From SCUB01 sp041918675 (GTDB lineage: Bacteria; Pseudomonadota; Alphaproteobacteria; Rhizobiales; Xanthobacteraceae), in the NCBI GenBank assembly GCA_041918675.1, contig JAYRVF010000008.1:47066-111065 (forward strand): a stretch of 64,000 bases of DNA, written 5' to 3'. Of this stretch, positions 42,903-51,003 are shown in pieces. Below the pieces are notes generated by a model. It saw only the letters and a program-made list of their open reading frames with translations, did not search any database and was not told the DNA's origin. The first letter of the stretch is position 1; each line of letters opens with the position of its first letter. A program made the translations under genes and the position numbers.

Positions 42903-42907
42903 GCGCC

Positions 42908-44290
42908 ATGGCGACGCTTGCTCCCAGCCACAAGGCCTGCGCGGTCAATCCGCTGAAATCGTCGCAGCCCCTCGGCGCAGCGTTTGCCTTTCTCGGCGTC
43001 GAGGGCGCGATGCCGCTGTTTCACGGCAGCCAGGGGTGCACGTCCTTCGCGCTTGTTCTTCTCGTTCGCCATTTCAAGGAGTCGATACCGCTGCAGACGA
43101 CGGCGATGGACGAAATCGCCACGATACTTGGCGGCGCCGACCATCTGGAGGAAGCGCTTGTCAACCTCAAGAAGCGAACCGATCCGAAGCTGATCGGGAT
43201 CTGCACCACGGCCCTGGTCGAAACCCGCGGCGAGGATTTTGTCGGCGATCTCGAGCAAATTCGCGACAGGCGGGCCTCGGACTTCATGGGCACCGAAATC
43301 GTGCTGACGCAGACGCCCGATTTCGACGGATCGATCGAGGAGGGCTGGGCGAAGGCCGTATTGGCGATGATCGAGGGAATCGCGGCGCGTGGTTGCCCGG
43401 GAGCGCGCTGTCGCGAGCGGATCAATATCCTCGCCGGCATCCACCAGACCGTCGGTGATCTCGAATATTTGCGCGAGACGATCGAGGCGTTCGGCCTTAG
43501 GCCCGTGATTCTTCCCGATATCTCGGGCGCACTGGATGGAACGATACCGGAGAGCTGGATTCCGACGACCTATGGCGGCACGTCGATCGAGGACATCCGG
43601 ACGATGGCGCGATCCGCGTGCACGATTGCCATCGGTGAGCACATGCGCCCGGCCGCCCTGCGGCTCGGCGAGATCGGCGGAGCGCCGGTTCACGTCTTGC
43701 CGACGCTGACGGGGTTGAGCGCGGCCGATCAATTCATCGGACTGCTCGCCGAGACGTCCGGCCGAGACGTTCCGACCGGCATCCGCCGCAAGCGAAGTCA
43801 ATTGCTGGACGCCATGCTCGACGGCCATTTCTTTTTTGGCGGCAAGAAAATCGCGATCGCGGCCGAGCCCGATCTGCTGTTTACCTACGCGTCGCTGTTC
43901 GATGGTCTCGGAGCCGGCGTCGATGTCGCGGTGGCGGCGACCGGCCATTCGCCTATTCTTTCGCGAGTTCCCGCGCGCGAGGTTCTCGTCGGCGATCTGA
44001 TGGACTTCGAGGAGCGATCGATCGGATGCGACCTGCTTGTGACGCACAGCCACGGCCGTCAAGCCTCCGAGCGGCTGGGAATACCGCTGCTGCGCGTGGG
44101 CTTTCCGATCTTCGACCGGCTTGGTTCGCAGCACCGGCGGACGATCGGATATGAGGGCACGCGCGACGTCATTTTCGAGGTCGCCAATCTCATTCAGGCG
44201 GCGCCCCATTCGCCGACACCCGAGGCGCTAAATCCATTTCGAGACCGGGAGGACGCTCATGAGCGCCGTTCGCCGTTTACGCGTCATTGA
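42908..44290 (+). CDS. nifN: FeMo-cofactor scaffold NifN
   Basis: A 460-residue NifK paralogue. It begins HKACAVNPLKSSQPLGAAFA and has FHGSQGCTSFALV and GICTTALVETRGED, the NifN versions of the NifK cluster regions. It partners NifE. The last 11 codons overlap the nifX start by 32 bases, and the C-terminal tail is rich in charged residues. The start at 42908 has only a weak ribosome site, suggesting coupling to nifE. Confidence 0.96.
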   Translation: MATLAPSHKACAVNPLKSSQPLGAAFAFLGVEGAMPLFHGSQGCTSFALVLLVRHFKESIPLQTTAMDEIATILGGADHLEEALVNLKKRTDPKLIGICTTALVETRGEDFVGDLEQIRDRRASDFMGTEIVLTQTPDFDGSIEEGWAKAVLAMIEGIAARGCPGARCRERINILAGIHQTVGDLEYLRETIEAFGLRPVILPDISGALDGTIPESWIPTTYGGTSIEDIRTMARSACTIAIGEHMRPAALRLGEIGGAPVHVLPTLTGLSAADQFIGLLAETSGRDVPTGIRRKRSQLLDAMLDGHFFFGGKKIAIAAEPDLLFTYASLFDGLGAGVDVAVAATGHSPILSRVPAREVLVGDLMDFEERSIGCDLLVTHSHGRQASERLGIPLLRVGFPIFDRLGSQHRRTIGYEGTRDVIFEVANLIQAAPHSPTPEALNPFRDREDAHERRSPFTRH

Positions 44291-44741
44291 CGTGGGAGAG
44301 GAAAGCCCGAGCACCACGGAGGCGCTGCGCGTCGCCATCGCGACCGACGACATGCGGTCGCTGAACGCGCATTTCGGTTCGGCCCGCAAGTTCGCCATCT
44401 ATCACGTGACGCGGGACGGATGGTCGCTGGTCGAGAGCGTCGCCTTCGATGTCGTTTCCGATGGGTCGGGAACGCACGCCAGGGAAGGCGAGGACCGGAT
44501 CACGGCGAAAGTGGAGGCCTTGAGCGGGTGCCACCTGCTTTTCTGCCTCGCGATTGGCGGGCCGTCGGCGGCGAAAGTGATCGCCGCGCGAATTCATCCG
44601 ATCAAGGTCGCCGGTCCTCAGCCGATCGACGATGTGCTCGATCGGGCGAGGACCATGTTGCGCGGTACCCCGCCGCCTTGGCTGCGCAAGATCCTGATGA
44701 GGGATAAGCGCGCCGATCCCGCCGAATTCGCCGACGAATGA
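44259..44741 (+). CDS. nifX: NifX cofactor carrier
   Basis: A 160-residue protein of the NifX/NafY superfamily: LRVAIATDDMRSLNAHFGSARKF (in two parts) is the family opening, and GCHLLFCLAIGGPSAAKV follows. It binds FeMo-co precursors and transfers them between NifB and NifEN. It starts inside nifN with GGGAGG as ribosome site. The DUF269 gene follows after 15 bases, the usual order. Confidence 0.95.
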   Translation: MSAVRRLRVIDVGEESPSTTEALRVAIATDDMRSLNAHFGSARKFAIYHVTRDGWSLVESVAFDVVSDGSGTHAREGEDRITAKVEALSGCHLLFCLAIGGPSAAKVIAARIHPIKVAGPQPIDDVLDRARTMLRGTPPPWLRKILMRDKRADPAEFADE

Positions 44742-44756
44742 TGAGTATCGGATCCC

Positions 44757-45230
44757 ATGAACCTCGCGGCCACGCCAACACCGCCGGATGCGCAAGCGCT
44801 TGAGACGCCGTTTCTAAAGACGCTTGTGCGGCTCGTTCGGGCGCAGGACGCTTACGGCGTCTGGGAGACGATCGGCGACGCGAAACTGCTCGACGCATAC
44901 GTGATGAGCAAGGAAAAGCGCCGTTCGATCCCGATCCTGGGAGATCCGGATCCCGAGGTGGTCGGGCGCGTCGAGCGGTTCTACGCCGCGATCGGCCTCA
45001 CGATCGAACAGGAGGTTGGCCACGTCGCCAGCCCTCTCATCAAGCTGAGCCACGAGGGGTTCGGGCGCGTCATCCTGACCGTCGGAAAGCTGGTGGTGCT
45101 GTCGCGCCATCTTCGGGACGTGCATCGGTTCGGGTTCGACAGCCTCGCGGCATTGGCCGAGGACGGCGCCAAGCACGTCGCGGCAGCCGTTGCCACCATC
45201 CGCCGGTTCCCCGAGGTCGCGGATGATTGA
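44757..45230 (+). CDS. NifX-associated DUF269 protein
   Basis: A 157-residue protein matching the DUF269 family found next to nifX: FLKTLVRLVRAQDAYGVWE, KRRSIPILGDPDPEVVGRVERFY, and VILTVGKLVVLSRHLRDVHRFGF (in two parts). Its role in nitrogen fixation is unknown but the genetic link is very consistent. It sits between nifX and a 33-codon frame that precedes fdxB. Confidence 0.93.
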   Translation: MNLAATPTPPDAQALETPFLKTLVRLVRAQDAYGVWETIGDAKLLDAYVMSKEKRRSIPILGDPDPEVVGRVERFYAAIGLTIEQEVGHVASPLIKLSHEGFGRVILTVGKLVVLSRHLRDVHRFGFDSLAALAEDGAKHVAAAVATIRRFPEVADD

Positions 45231-45249
45231 GCGAGCGACCGGAGGGACC

Positions 45250-45351
45250 ATGACGGGCGTCGCCGGACGAGGCGGGGCCATCAAGAAAGTGTCAGCCCGC
45301 GCGACAGGCGGAATCCGAACGACCGGAATTCCGATGGACGCCTTCCGATAA
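45250..45351 (+). CDS. Possible 33-residue peptide between DUF269 and fdxB
   Basis: An ATG with GGAGGGACC directly upstream opens a 33-codon frame ending TAA, within the operon. The peptide includes AIKKVSARAT, which resembles the start of the DUF683 (CCE_0567-type) proteins that normally occupy this position and are about 65-70 residues long. After that segment the similarity ends. It may be a degraded DUF683 gene or a chance frame. Confidence 0.4.
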   Translation: MTGVAGRGGAIKKVSARATGGIRTTGIPMDAFR

Positions 45352-45370
45352 CCTGACCGGAGAAATTGTC

Positions 45371-45685
45371 ATGGGCATATTCGCCTCGCGAGACGGCCAA
45401 CCCTGGGAACCGGAATACCTCACCGCCATCGACGGCGATGTCTGCATCGGCTGCGGGCGCTGTTTCAAGGTGTGCTCGCGGGAGGTCATGCACCTCATGG
45501 GTGTCGATGAGAACGGAAAACTTGTCGCGTGCTCGCTCGACGACGACGAGGACGACGAGGAGGAGTTCGTTCGCAAGGTCATGGTTCTCGACAACGCGGG
45601 CGGTTGCATCGGTTGCGGGGCTTGCGGTCGCGTTTGTCCGAAAAACTGTCAGACCCATGAGAAGGCCAGTACGCTGGCGGCTTGA
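45371..45685 (+). CDS. fdxB: Ferredoxin III, nif-specific (FdxB)
   Basis: A 104-residue ferredoxin with two 4Fe-4S motifs: VCIGCGRCFKVCSRE and GCIGCGACGRVCPKNC. Between them is a strongly acidic insertion (DDDEDDEEE), usual for this type. It likely delivers electrons during cofactor assembly. GGAG precedes the ATG, and nifQ follows after 14 bases. Confidence 0.93.
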   Translation: MGIFASRDGQPWEPEYLTAIDGDVCIGCGRCFKVCSREVMHLMGVDENGKLVACSLDDDEDDEEEFVRKVMVLDNAGGCIGCGACGRVCPKNCQTHEKASTLAA

Positions 45686-45699
45686 AAGAGGAACGTCGG

Positions 45700-46404
45700 A
45701 TGTTGATGACCGGCGACAATCGATCCGCGGTTATGGCGTCGGACCGGGCCGTCGCGCGACCCGCAATGAGCCTGGTTTCGCGTTGCAACGCCGCCGACAT
45801 CTACCGGTTCTTGACGGATCAGCATCCAAACGACGCGGGCATCGACACGGACGCGGCATTCGACCGGCATGTGCTGGCGGCGATTCTTTCGGTCGCCGTG
45901 GCGGAAGCCGACGACGGCAACTGCGCGGAGCGCGTGGGGCTTAACGCGTTCGATCTCGTGGCGCTGTTGACCAAATGGTTTCCTCATGCCCGCGCGCTGG
46001 CTTCGATCGCCGATCAGTTTCGCCGCGACAACGACGAATGCGAGATGGTGCGCCGCCTTCTGGAGGACAATCGCGCCCGACCGGGCGCCGATGGGCGTTG
46101 GCTCGCGGCCATGGTCGCGCGTCGGGCGATGGAACCCAATCATTTGTGGGAAGATCTGGGCTTGCGCGATCGGGATGAGTTGACGCGATTATTGCAGCGT
46201 CACTTCACGCGGCTCGCCGAACGCAATGTCAACAACATGCGATGGAAGCGCTTCTTCTACCGGACATTGTGCGAGGCCGAAGGAGCCGTGTTGTGCAGGA
46301 CGCCGTCGTGCGCGGCCTGCTGCGATTTCGACAGTTGCTTCGGCGAGGAGACCGGCGAAAGCCGGCTGGCCCGCGCGCGTCTCAACCTGGGCGATGCCAG
46401 GTAG
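45700..46404 (+). CDS. nifQ: NifQ molybdenum donor protein
   Basis: A 234-residue protein with the NifQ C-terminal cysteine motif C-x4-C-x2-C-x5-C, seen as LCRTPSCAACCDFDSCF, which binds a Mo-Fe-S cluster used for FeMo-co. The preceding region LWEDLGLRDRDELTRLL and MRWKRFFYRTLC is conserved in the family. The start at 45700 has AGAGGA upstream; a TTG six codons earlier is possible. It is the last gene of the nifHDKENX-fdxB-nifQ run. Confidence 0.93.
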   Translation: MLMTGDNRSAVMASDRAVARPAMSLVSRCNAADIYRFLTDQHPNDAGIDTDAAFDRHVLAAILSVAVAEADDGNCAERVGLNAFDLVALLTKWFPHARALASIADQFRRDNDECEMVRRLLEDNRARPGADGRWLAAMVARRAMEPNHLWEDLGLRDRDELTRLLQRHFTRLAERNVNNMRWKRFFYRTLCEAEGAVLCRTPSCAACCDFDSCFGEETGESRLARARLNLGDAR

Positions 46405-46464
46405 GACCGGCGCGGCAGGCGCGGCTCCGAACACGGGGACGTCCGCGACAATCGACGGCCGCCT

Positions 46465-46480
46465 TGTCGGGTTTGCGACA
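46465..46480 (+). promoter_or_regulatory. NifA upstream activator site for the iscA-nfu-nifSVW operon
   Basis: TGTCGGGTTTGCGACA fits TGT-N10-ACA and lies 54 bases upstream of the -24 box at 46535. Confidence 0.85.
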
Positions 46481-46534
46481 AAGCACGGGGCCGCGAGACC
46501 TCCAATAGGCCGATGAGATATGGTCCGGCGCGCT

Positions 46535-46550
46535 TGGCACGGCGGTTGCT
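46535..46550 (+). promoter_or_regulatory. Sigma-54 promoter of the iscA-nfu-nifSVW operon
   Basis: TGGCACGGCGGTTGCT is a canonical -24/-12 match, 39 bases upstream of the GTG start of the iscA-like gene. The operon therefore has NifA control of its own. Confidence 0.92.
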
Positions 46551-46588
46551 TGACTACCTCGCAGGAGAAGTTGGCAAGGAGACTGGGT

Positions 46589-46909
46589 GTGATTGCTCTT
46601 TCCCCCGAGGCGGCCATGGCGATCAAGTCCGCGATCGTTCGGCGCGGGCTCGAATCCGCCGGCTTGCGCATCATGATCGAATCCGGCGGTTGCGCCGGGC
46701 ACAAATATCTCGTCGGTTTGGAGACCACGCCGCAACCCGACGATGCCGTGGTGGAATGCGAGGGCGTGACGATCTTCGTCGACCCGCTGTCGCGCCCCCT
46801 TGTGCAGGGCCTGCGCGTCGAGTTCGTCGAAAGCCTGGAAGGCGCCGGCTTCACTTTCAGCAATCCAAATGCCCGAGCGACTTGTTCATGCGGCAAGTCA
46901 TTTGGTTGA
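46589..46909 (+). CDS. IscA/HesB-like iron-sulfur carrier of the nif region
   Basis: A 106-residue A-type carrier. The family residues are the cysteine in ESGGCAGHKYLVGL and the paired cysteines in ATCSCGKSF. It transfers Fe-S clusters to apoproteins during nitrogenase assembly. The start is taken as GTG 46589 because AAGGAGA lies seven bases before it and LSPEAAMAIKSAI begins the domain directly; the upstream frame runs across the promoter. It heads an operon with nfu, nifS, nifV and nifW. Confidence 0.88.
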   Translation: MIALSPEAAMAIKSAIVRRGLESAGLRIMIESGGCAGHKYLVGLETTPQPDDAVVECEGVTIFVDPLSRPLVQGLRVEFVESLEGAGFTFSNPNARATCSCGKSFG

Positions 46910-46931
46910 CGCTCGTTGGCGGGAGGAAGTC

Positions 46932-47243
46932 ATGTTCAATTCGGCGGACGCCACGATCGCGGACACGGCGCGCGACAGCGACGTCTCCGCGCCATCGACC
47001 GATCTCGAGGACGCGACGAAGCGCGTCGTCGAAAGGACGATCGACGACATGCGGCCGCGATTCCAGCGCGATGGCGGGAACATCGAGCTTATCAAGATCG
47101 AGAAGGCGACGGTCTACGTGCGGATGACCGGCGCGTGTTCCGGGTGCCAGCTCGTATCGCTGTCGGTCGCCGGCGTGCAGTCCCGACTGACGGACGCGCT
47201 GCAAAGGCCGGTGCGCGTCGTTCCTGTTCCAACGGGGCATTGA
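46932..47243 (+). CDS. NifU-like scaffold, C-terminal (Nfu) domain only
   Basis: A 103-residue protein consisting of the Nfu domain: RVVERTIDDMRPRFQRDGGN, ELIKIEKATVYVRMTGAC, and the cluster motif CSGCQLVSLSVAGVQ (C-x2-C). Full NifU has an IscU-like N-domain and a central 2Fe-2S domain before this; both are missing here. It lies between iscA and nifS with GGGAGGAAG as ribosome site. The IscU-type scaffold must come from elsewhere in the genome or from IscA; this is an inference. Confidence 0.9.
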   Translation: MFNSADATIADTARDSDVSAPSTDLEDATKRVVERTIDDMRPRFQRDGGNIELIKIEKATVYVRMTGACSGCQLVSLSVAGVQSRLTDALQRPVRVVPVPTGH

Positions 47244-47251
47244 GCGCGGTC

Positions 47252-48445
47252 ATGCCACCCATCTACCTTGACAATAACGCGACGACGCGGCCCGATCCGG
47301 AGGTGATCGCGGCGGTGATGCCTTTCCTGACCGGCCGATACGGCAATCCATCCGCGGCGCATCGCTTCGGCGCTCAAGCCGCCACCGCGCTCCGCGACGC
47401 GCGAGTGGCCGTGTCCGAACTTATTGGCGCGCGCCTTGACCACGAGATCGTGTTCACGTCCGGCGGAACCGAGTCCAACAACACCGCGCTCCGCTCGGCG
47501 CTCGTCACCCATGCGGGGCGTCGCGCCATCGTCGTTGGCGCGACCGAGCATCCGTCGGTGCTCGCGCTGTGCGACGAGCTGGCGACGCGGGAAGGGGCGG
47601 CCATACGGCGCATTCCGGTCGATCGCGACGGCCGGATCGATGTGGAATCCTATCAGGCCGCCTTGGACGACGACGTGGCGATCGTCTCCGTCATGTGGGC
47701 GAACAACGAAACGGGGACATTGAACCCGATCGCCGAGCTCGCCGCGCGCGCGAAGGCGGTCGGCGCGCTTTTTCACACCGACGCGGTTCAGGCGACGGGA
47801 AGGATAGCCATCGATCTTGCCGAGACGGCGATCGACATGCTGTCGCTGTCGGCGCACAAGATTCACGGACTGCCGGGCGCCGGCGCGCTCTATGTTCGCG
47901 CGGGTTCGCCGTTCCATGCGTTGATGTGGGGTGGTCGACAAGAGCGACGGCGGCGAGCGGGAAGCGAAAACGTTCTCGGCATCGTCGCGCTCGGCAAGGC
48001 CGCCGAATTGGCGCGTCGACGAATGGCGAGCGACGGCCGGACTCAAGCGCTTCTCCGGGATCGGCTGGAAAACGGGATTCTCCGACGGGCGCAAGGCGCG
48101 GTCGTATTCGCTGCCGGCGCGTCCCGTCTTCCCAATACGAGCTTGATCGGCATCGCCGGCCTCGATGGCGAGGAGATCGTCCACCGGCTCGACCGTCAGG
48201 GCATCGCGGTGTCGACGGGCGCGGCTTGCGCGGCGGGCGCGAGCGAACCGTCGCATGTATTGCAAGCGATGGGCGTGCCGGCGGCCTTGAGCCGCGCAGC
48301 CGTGAGGTTCTCGCTGTCCCGCGAAACCACCGAAGCGGAGATCGATCGCGTGCTCGATACCTTCTCGGACGTTATCAGCCGCTCGCGAATGCCGGCGGAC
48401 GCAAGGGGGGAGGCTGGTCGAACGCCTCACGTGGCTCATGCTTGA
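47252..48445 (+). CDS. nifS: Cysteine desulfurase NifS
   Basis: A 397-residue PLP enzyme that releases sulfur from cysteine for Fe-S clusters. It begins IYLDNNATTRPDPEVIAAVM; the PLP lysine is in SLSAHKIHGLPGAG; the catalytic cysteine is in STGAACAAGASEPSHVL. FTSGGTESNNTAL and the histidine in ATEHPSVLA bind the cofactor. The C-terminus is extended by about 20 residues and overlaps nifV by eight bases. Weak ribosome site, probable coupling to nfu. Confidence 0.96.
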   Translation: MPPIYLDNNATTRPDPEVIAAVMPFLTGRYGNPSAAHRFGAQAATALRDARVAVSELIGARLDHEIVFTSGGTESNNTALRSALVTHAGRRAIVVGATEHPSVLALCDELATREGAAIRRIPVDRDGRIDVESYQAALDDDVAIVSVMWANNETGTLNPIAELAARAKAVGALFHTDAVQATGRIAIDLAETAIDMLSLSAHKIHGLPGAGALYVRAGSPFHALMWGGRQERRRRAGSENVLGIVALGKAAELARRRMASDGRTQALLRDRLENGILRRAQGAVVFAAGASRLPNTSLIGIAGLDGEEIVHRLDRQGIAVSTGAACAAGASEPSHVLQAMGVPAALSRAAVRFSLSRETTEAEIDRVLDTFSDVISRSRMPADARGEAGRTPHVAHA

Positions 48446-49601
48446 TCATCGACCGAGGCCCGTCGTCCTGAACGACACGACGCTTCGCGACGGCGAGCAG
48501 GCGCCGGGCGTGGCGTTTTCCCTGAAGGAAAAGGTCGCGATCGCCCGCGCGCTCGCGGGCGCTGGCGTGAGTGAGATCGAGGTCGGCACGCCCGCAATGG
48601 GATCGGAGGAGGTGTCGGCGATAAGGGCGGTCGTCGATGCGAACCTGCCGGCCACGATCATCGCGTGGTGCCGCATGCGCCGGGCCGACGTTGACGCCGC
48701 GGCGGCGACCGGCGCGCGCATGGTGAATGTATCCCTTCCCGTCTCCGATATTCAGATCGAGGCGAAGCTGCGCCGCGGCCGGGCCGACGCGATCGGAATG
48801 CTGCGCGATGTCGTCGGATACGCGCGCTGGCGCGGATTCGAAGTCGCGGTCGGCGGCGAGGATTCGTCCCGGGCCGATCCGAGGTTTCTGATCGATGTCA
48901 TGGCGGCGGCGAAAGAGGCGGGCGCGCGGCGCTTTCGCATCGCCGATACGCTCGGCGTGCTCGATCCGTTCGCGACCCACGCGCTGGTGACCGAACTTCG
49001 CGCCGCGACCAGCCTCGAGCTCGAAATCCACGCGCATGACGACATGGGTTTGGCGACGGCCAATACGCTCGCCGCTATCCGCGCCGGCGCGAACCATGCG
49101 TCGGTCACGGTGGTTGGGCTTGGCGAGCGAGCCGGCAACGCGCCGCTGGAGGAAGTGGCGGTCGCGCTGCGTCAGTTGCACCAGGTCGATTGCGGGATCG
49201 ATCTCGCGCGCCTCCGGAACGTCGCCGGACTCGTCACCAGCGCCGCCGGTCGGGCGATCCCCGAGGCCAAGGCGATTGTCGGCGCGCATGTGTTCACGCA
49301 CGAATCCGGCATTCATGTCGACGGCCTGATGAAGGACCGGCGAACCTATGAGGCGATTGATCCGTCGCTGCTCGGCCGAACGCATCGCCTGATCATCGGC
49401 AAGCATTCGGGCGTGGCGGCGGTGCGGGCGGCGCTCGCGCATCTCGGGCTCGACGCGACACCGGCGGAGATCGCGGCGATCGCGGCTTGCGTGCGCGAGG
49501 AGGCGGCCCGGGTCAAGGGCGGCATCGCGCCGTCGTCGCTTGTCGCGTTCTGGGCCGGCGTTCGCGGCCAAGACTTGCGCGAAGGGGAGCGACCGGCATG
49601 A
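48438..49601 (+). CDS. nifV: Homocitrate synthase NifV
   Basis: A 387-residue DRE-TIM metallolyase that condenses acetyl-CoA and 2-oxoglutarate to homocitrate, the organic ligand of FeMo-co. Motifs are LNDTTLRDGEQAPGVAFS, EIHAHDDMGLATANTLAA with the metal histidine, and VFTHESGIHVDGLMKD. The context shows it is NifV rather than LeuA. It overlaps nifS by eight bases and nifW as ATGA. Confidence 0.96.
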   Translation: MLDHRPRPVVLNDTTLRDGEQAPGVAFSLKEKVAIARALAGAGVSEIEVGTPAMGSEEVSAIRAVVDANLPATIIAWCRMRRADVDAAAATGARMVNVSLPVSDIQIEAKLRRGRADAIGMLRDVVGYARWRGFEVAVGGEDSSRADPRFLIDVMAAAKEAGARRFRIADTLGVLDPFATHALVTELRAATSLELEIHAHDDMGLATANTLAAIRAGANHASVTVVGLGERAGNAPLEEVAVALRQLHQVDCGIDLARLRNVAGLVTSAAGRAIPEAKAIVGAHVFTHESGIHVDGLMKDRRTYEAIDPSLLGRTHRLIIGKHSGVAAVRAALAHLGLDATPAEIAAIAACVREEAARVKGGIAPSSLVAFWAGVRGQDLREGERPA

Positions 49602-49957
49602 CCATTTCCTCGAACCAAGTCGATGGCGCCGCGCCGCGAGGCGTCCTTGAACGTATCGAGCGCGCGCCATCGGCGGAAGCGATCTTCGACCTTCTCGAAC
49701 TTGCCTATGATCCTCGGGTCCTGAATGTCGCGCGGTTGCACATTCTTCGCCGCCTCGGCGAATACGTTCGCCGCGAGGATTTCTCGGGACTCACGGAAGA
49801 GCGCCAACGCGCCAGGTGCCGCGAGCTCCTCGCGCGCGCCTACGACGAATTCGTGACGTCGTCGCCGCTCGATCGGCGCGTGTTCAAGGTTCTCAAGCAG
49901 GCGGTGGCGCCGGGGCGAAAGGGCAACTTCGTCGCGTTCGATGAATTGTTGAAGTGA
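49598..49957 (+). CDS. nifW: NifW nitrogenase-stabilising protein
   Basis: A 119-residue protein with the NifW pattern: APSAEAIFDLLELAYDP, VLNVARLHILRRLGEYVR, and VFKVLKQAVAPGRKGNFVAF. It helps to protect or mature the MoFe protein under oxygen. It starts within the nifV stop (ATGA) and ends 183 bases before fixA, with the fixA promoter between. Confidence 0.95.
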   Translation: MTISSNQVDGAAPRGVLERIERAPSAEAIFDLLELAYDPRVLNVARLHILRRLGEYVRREDFSGLTEERQRARCRELLARAYDEFVTSSPLDRRVFKVLKQAVAPGRKGNFVAFDELLK

Positions 49958-49965
49958 GCGCGTGA

Positions 49966-49981
49966 TGTCGCGTTTGCAACA
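49966..49981 (+). promoter_or_regulatory. NifA upstream activator site for fixABCX
   Basis: TGTCGCGTTTGCAACA fits TGT-N10-ACA. It begins nine bases after the nifW stop and 106 bases before the fixA -24 box. Confidence 0.85.
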
Positions 49982-50087
49982 TCGGCATGCGACACCGCGC
50001 CGGTTCCACGGTCGCGGCCGCAAGAGCCCAGGTCGCGGCGGTTCGACAAACGCTTGACGAAGCGAACGATTCGATTTGGCGCGGAGT

Positions 50088-50103
50088 TGGTATGGAGCTT
50101 GCA
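50088..50103 (+). promoter_or_regulatory. Sigma-54 promoter of fixABCX
   Basis: TGGTATGGAGCTTGCA has the -24 GG and -12 GC ten bases apart, with a full -12 box. It lies 38 bases before the fixA start. Confidence 0.85.
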
Positions 50104-50140
50104 ATGCCAGATCGTACCGGCTCGGCGAGGGAGCGCTGAC

Positions 50141-50986
50141 ATGCATATCGCGGTTTGCATCAAGCAGGTGCCCGACTCGGCGCAGATCCGGGTTCACCCG
50201 GTGACCAACACGATCATGCGCCAGGGCGTGCCGACGATCATCAATCCGTACGATCTGTTCGCGCTGGAAGAAGCGCTGCGCTTGCGCGATCGCTTCGGCG
50301 GCGAAGTCACGGTGCTGACCATGGGGCCGCCAATGGCCGAGGACAGTCTGCGCAAGGCGATGACCTTCGGCGCGGACCGCGGCGTGCTGCTCACCGATCG
50401 CTTTTTCGCCGGCTCCGATACCCTGGCGACCAGCTACGCATTGGCGTCGGCGGTGCGAAAGATCGACGATCTGTTTGGCGGGGTCGACGTCGTATTCACC
50501 GGCAAGCAGACCATCGACGGCGACACGGCGCAGGTCGGCCCCGGCATCGCCAAACGGCTGGACCTGCGGCAACTTACCTATGTCGGCAAGATCCGGACGG
50601 TCGATCTGGACGCGCGCGAAATCGAAGTCGAGCGCCGGGCGGAAGGCGGCGTGCAGGTGCTGCGGACGCGGCTGCCGTGCCTTGTCACCATGCTCGAGGG
50701 GTCGAACGAACTTCGGCGGGGCACGATGGACAACGCGCTGCGCGCCGCGCGCGCCGAAATCATCAAATGGTCGGCCAGCGACGCCGGCGTCGACGACATC
50801 GCCAAATGCGGCTTGCGCGGCTCGCCGACCGTGGTCAAGCGCGTCTTCGCGCCAACGGCGCGCGCCGAAAAGGCGTTCATGGTCGATCCAGGAAACGGAT
50901 CGGCGTCGGAAGCGCTGATCGCGGAGATATTCAAGCGCCAGCCGACGCTGGAAGCCGATCTTATCGCGCTCGCGCGCGGGTTCTAG
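50141..50986 (+). CDS. fixA: Electron-transfer flavoprotein beta subunit FixA
   Basis: A 281-residue ETF-beta protein: HIAVCIKQVPDSAQIRV, VTVLTMGPPMAEDSLRKAMTFGADR (in two parts) and KQTIDGDTAQVGPGIA. FixABCX bifurcates electrons from NADH to quinone and to ferredoxin or flavodoxin, which feeds NifH. It leads its operon under a NifA-dependent promoter; GAGGGAG lies upstream. Confidence 0.96.
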   Translation: MHIAVCIKQVPDSAQIRVHPVTNTIMRQGVPTIINPYDLFALEEALRLRDRFGGEVTVLTMGPPMAEDSLRKAMTFGADRGVLLTDRFFAGSDTLATSYALASAVRKIDDLFGGVDVVFTGKQTIDGDTAQVGPGIAKRLDLRQLTYVGKIRTVDLDAREIEVERRAEGGVQVLRTRLPCLVTMLEGSNELRRGTMDNALRAARAEIIKWSASDAGVDDIAKCGLRGSPTVVKRVFAPTARAEKAFMVDPGNGSASEALIAEIFKRQPTLEADLIALARGF

Positions 50987-51003
50987 CGGCGGGAGAGCGA
51001 CGA

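Noticed and set aside
45290..45306. TGT-N11-ACA resembling a NifA site before fdxB
   Set aside because: The spacer is 11 instead of 10 and no sigma-54 promoter follows before fdxB.
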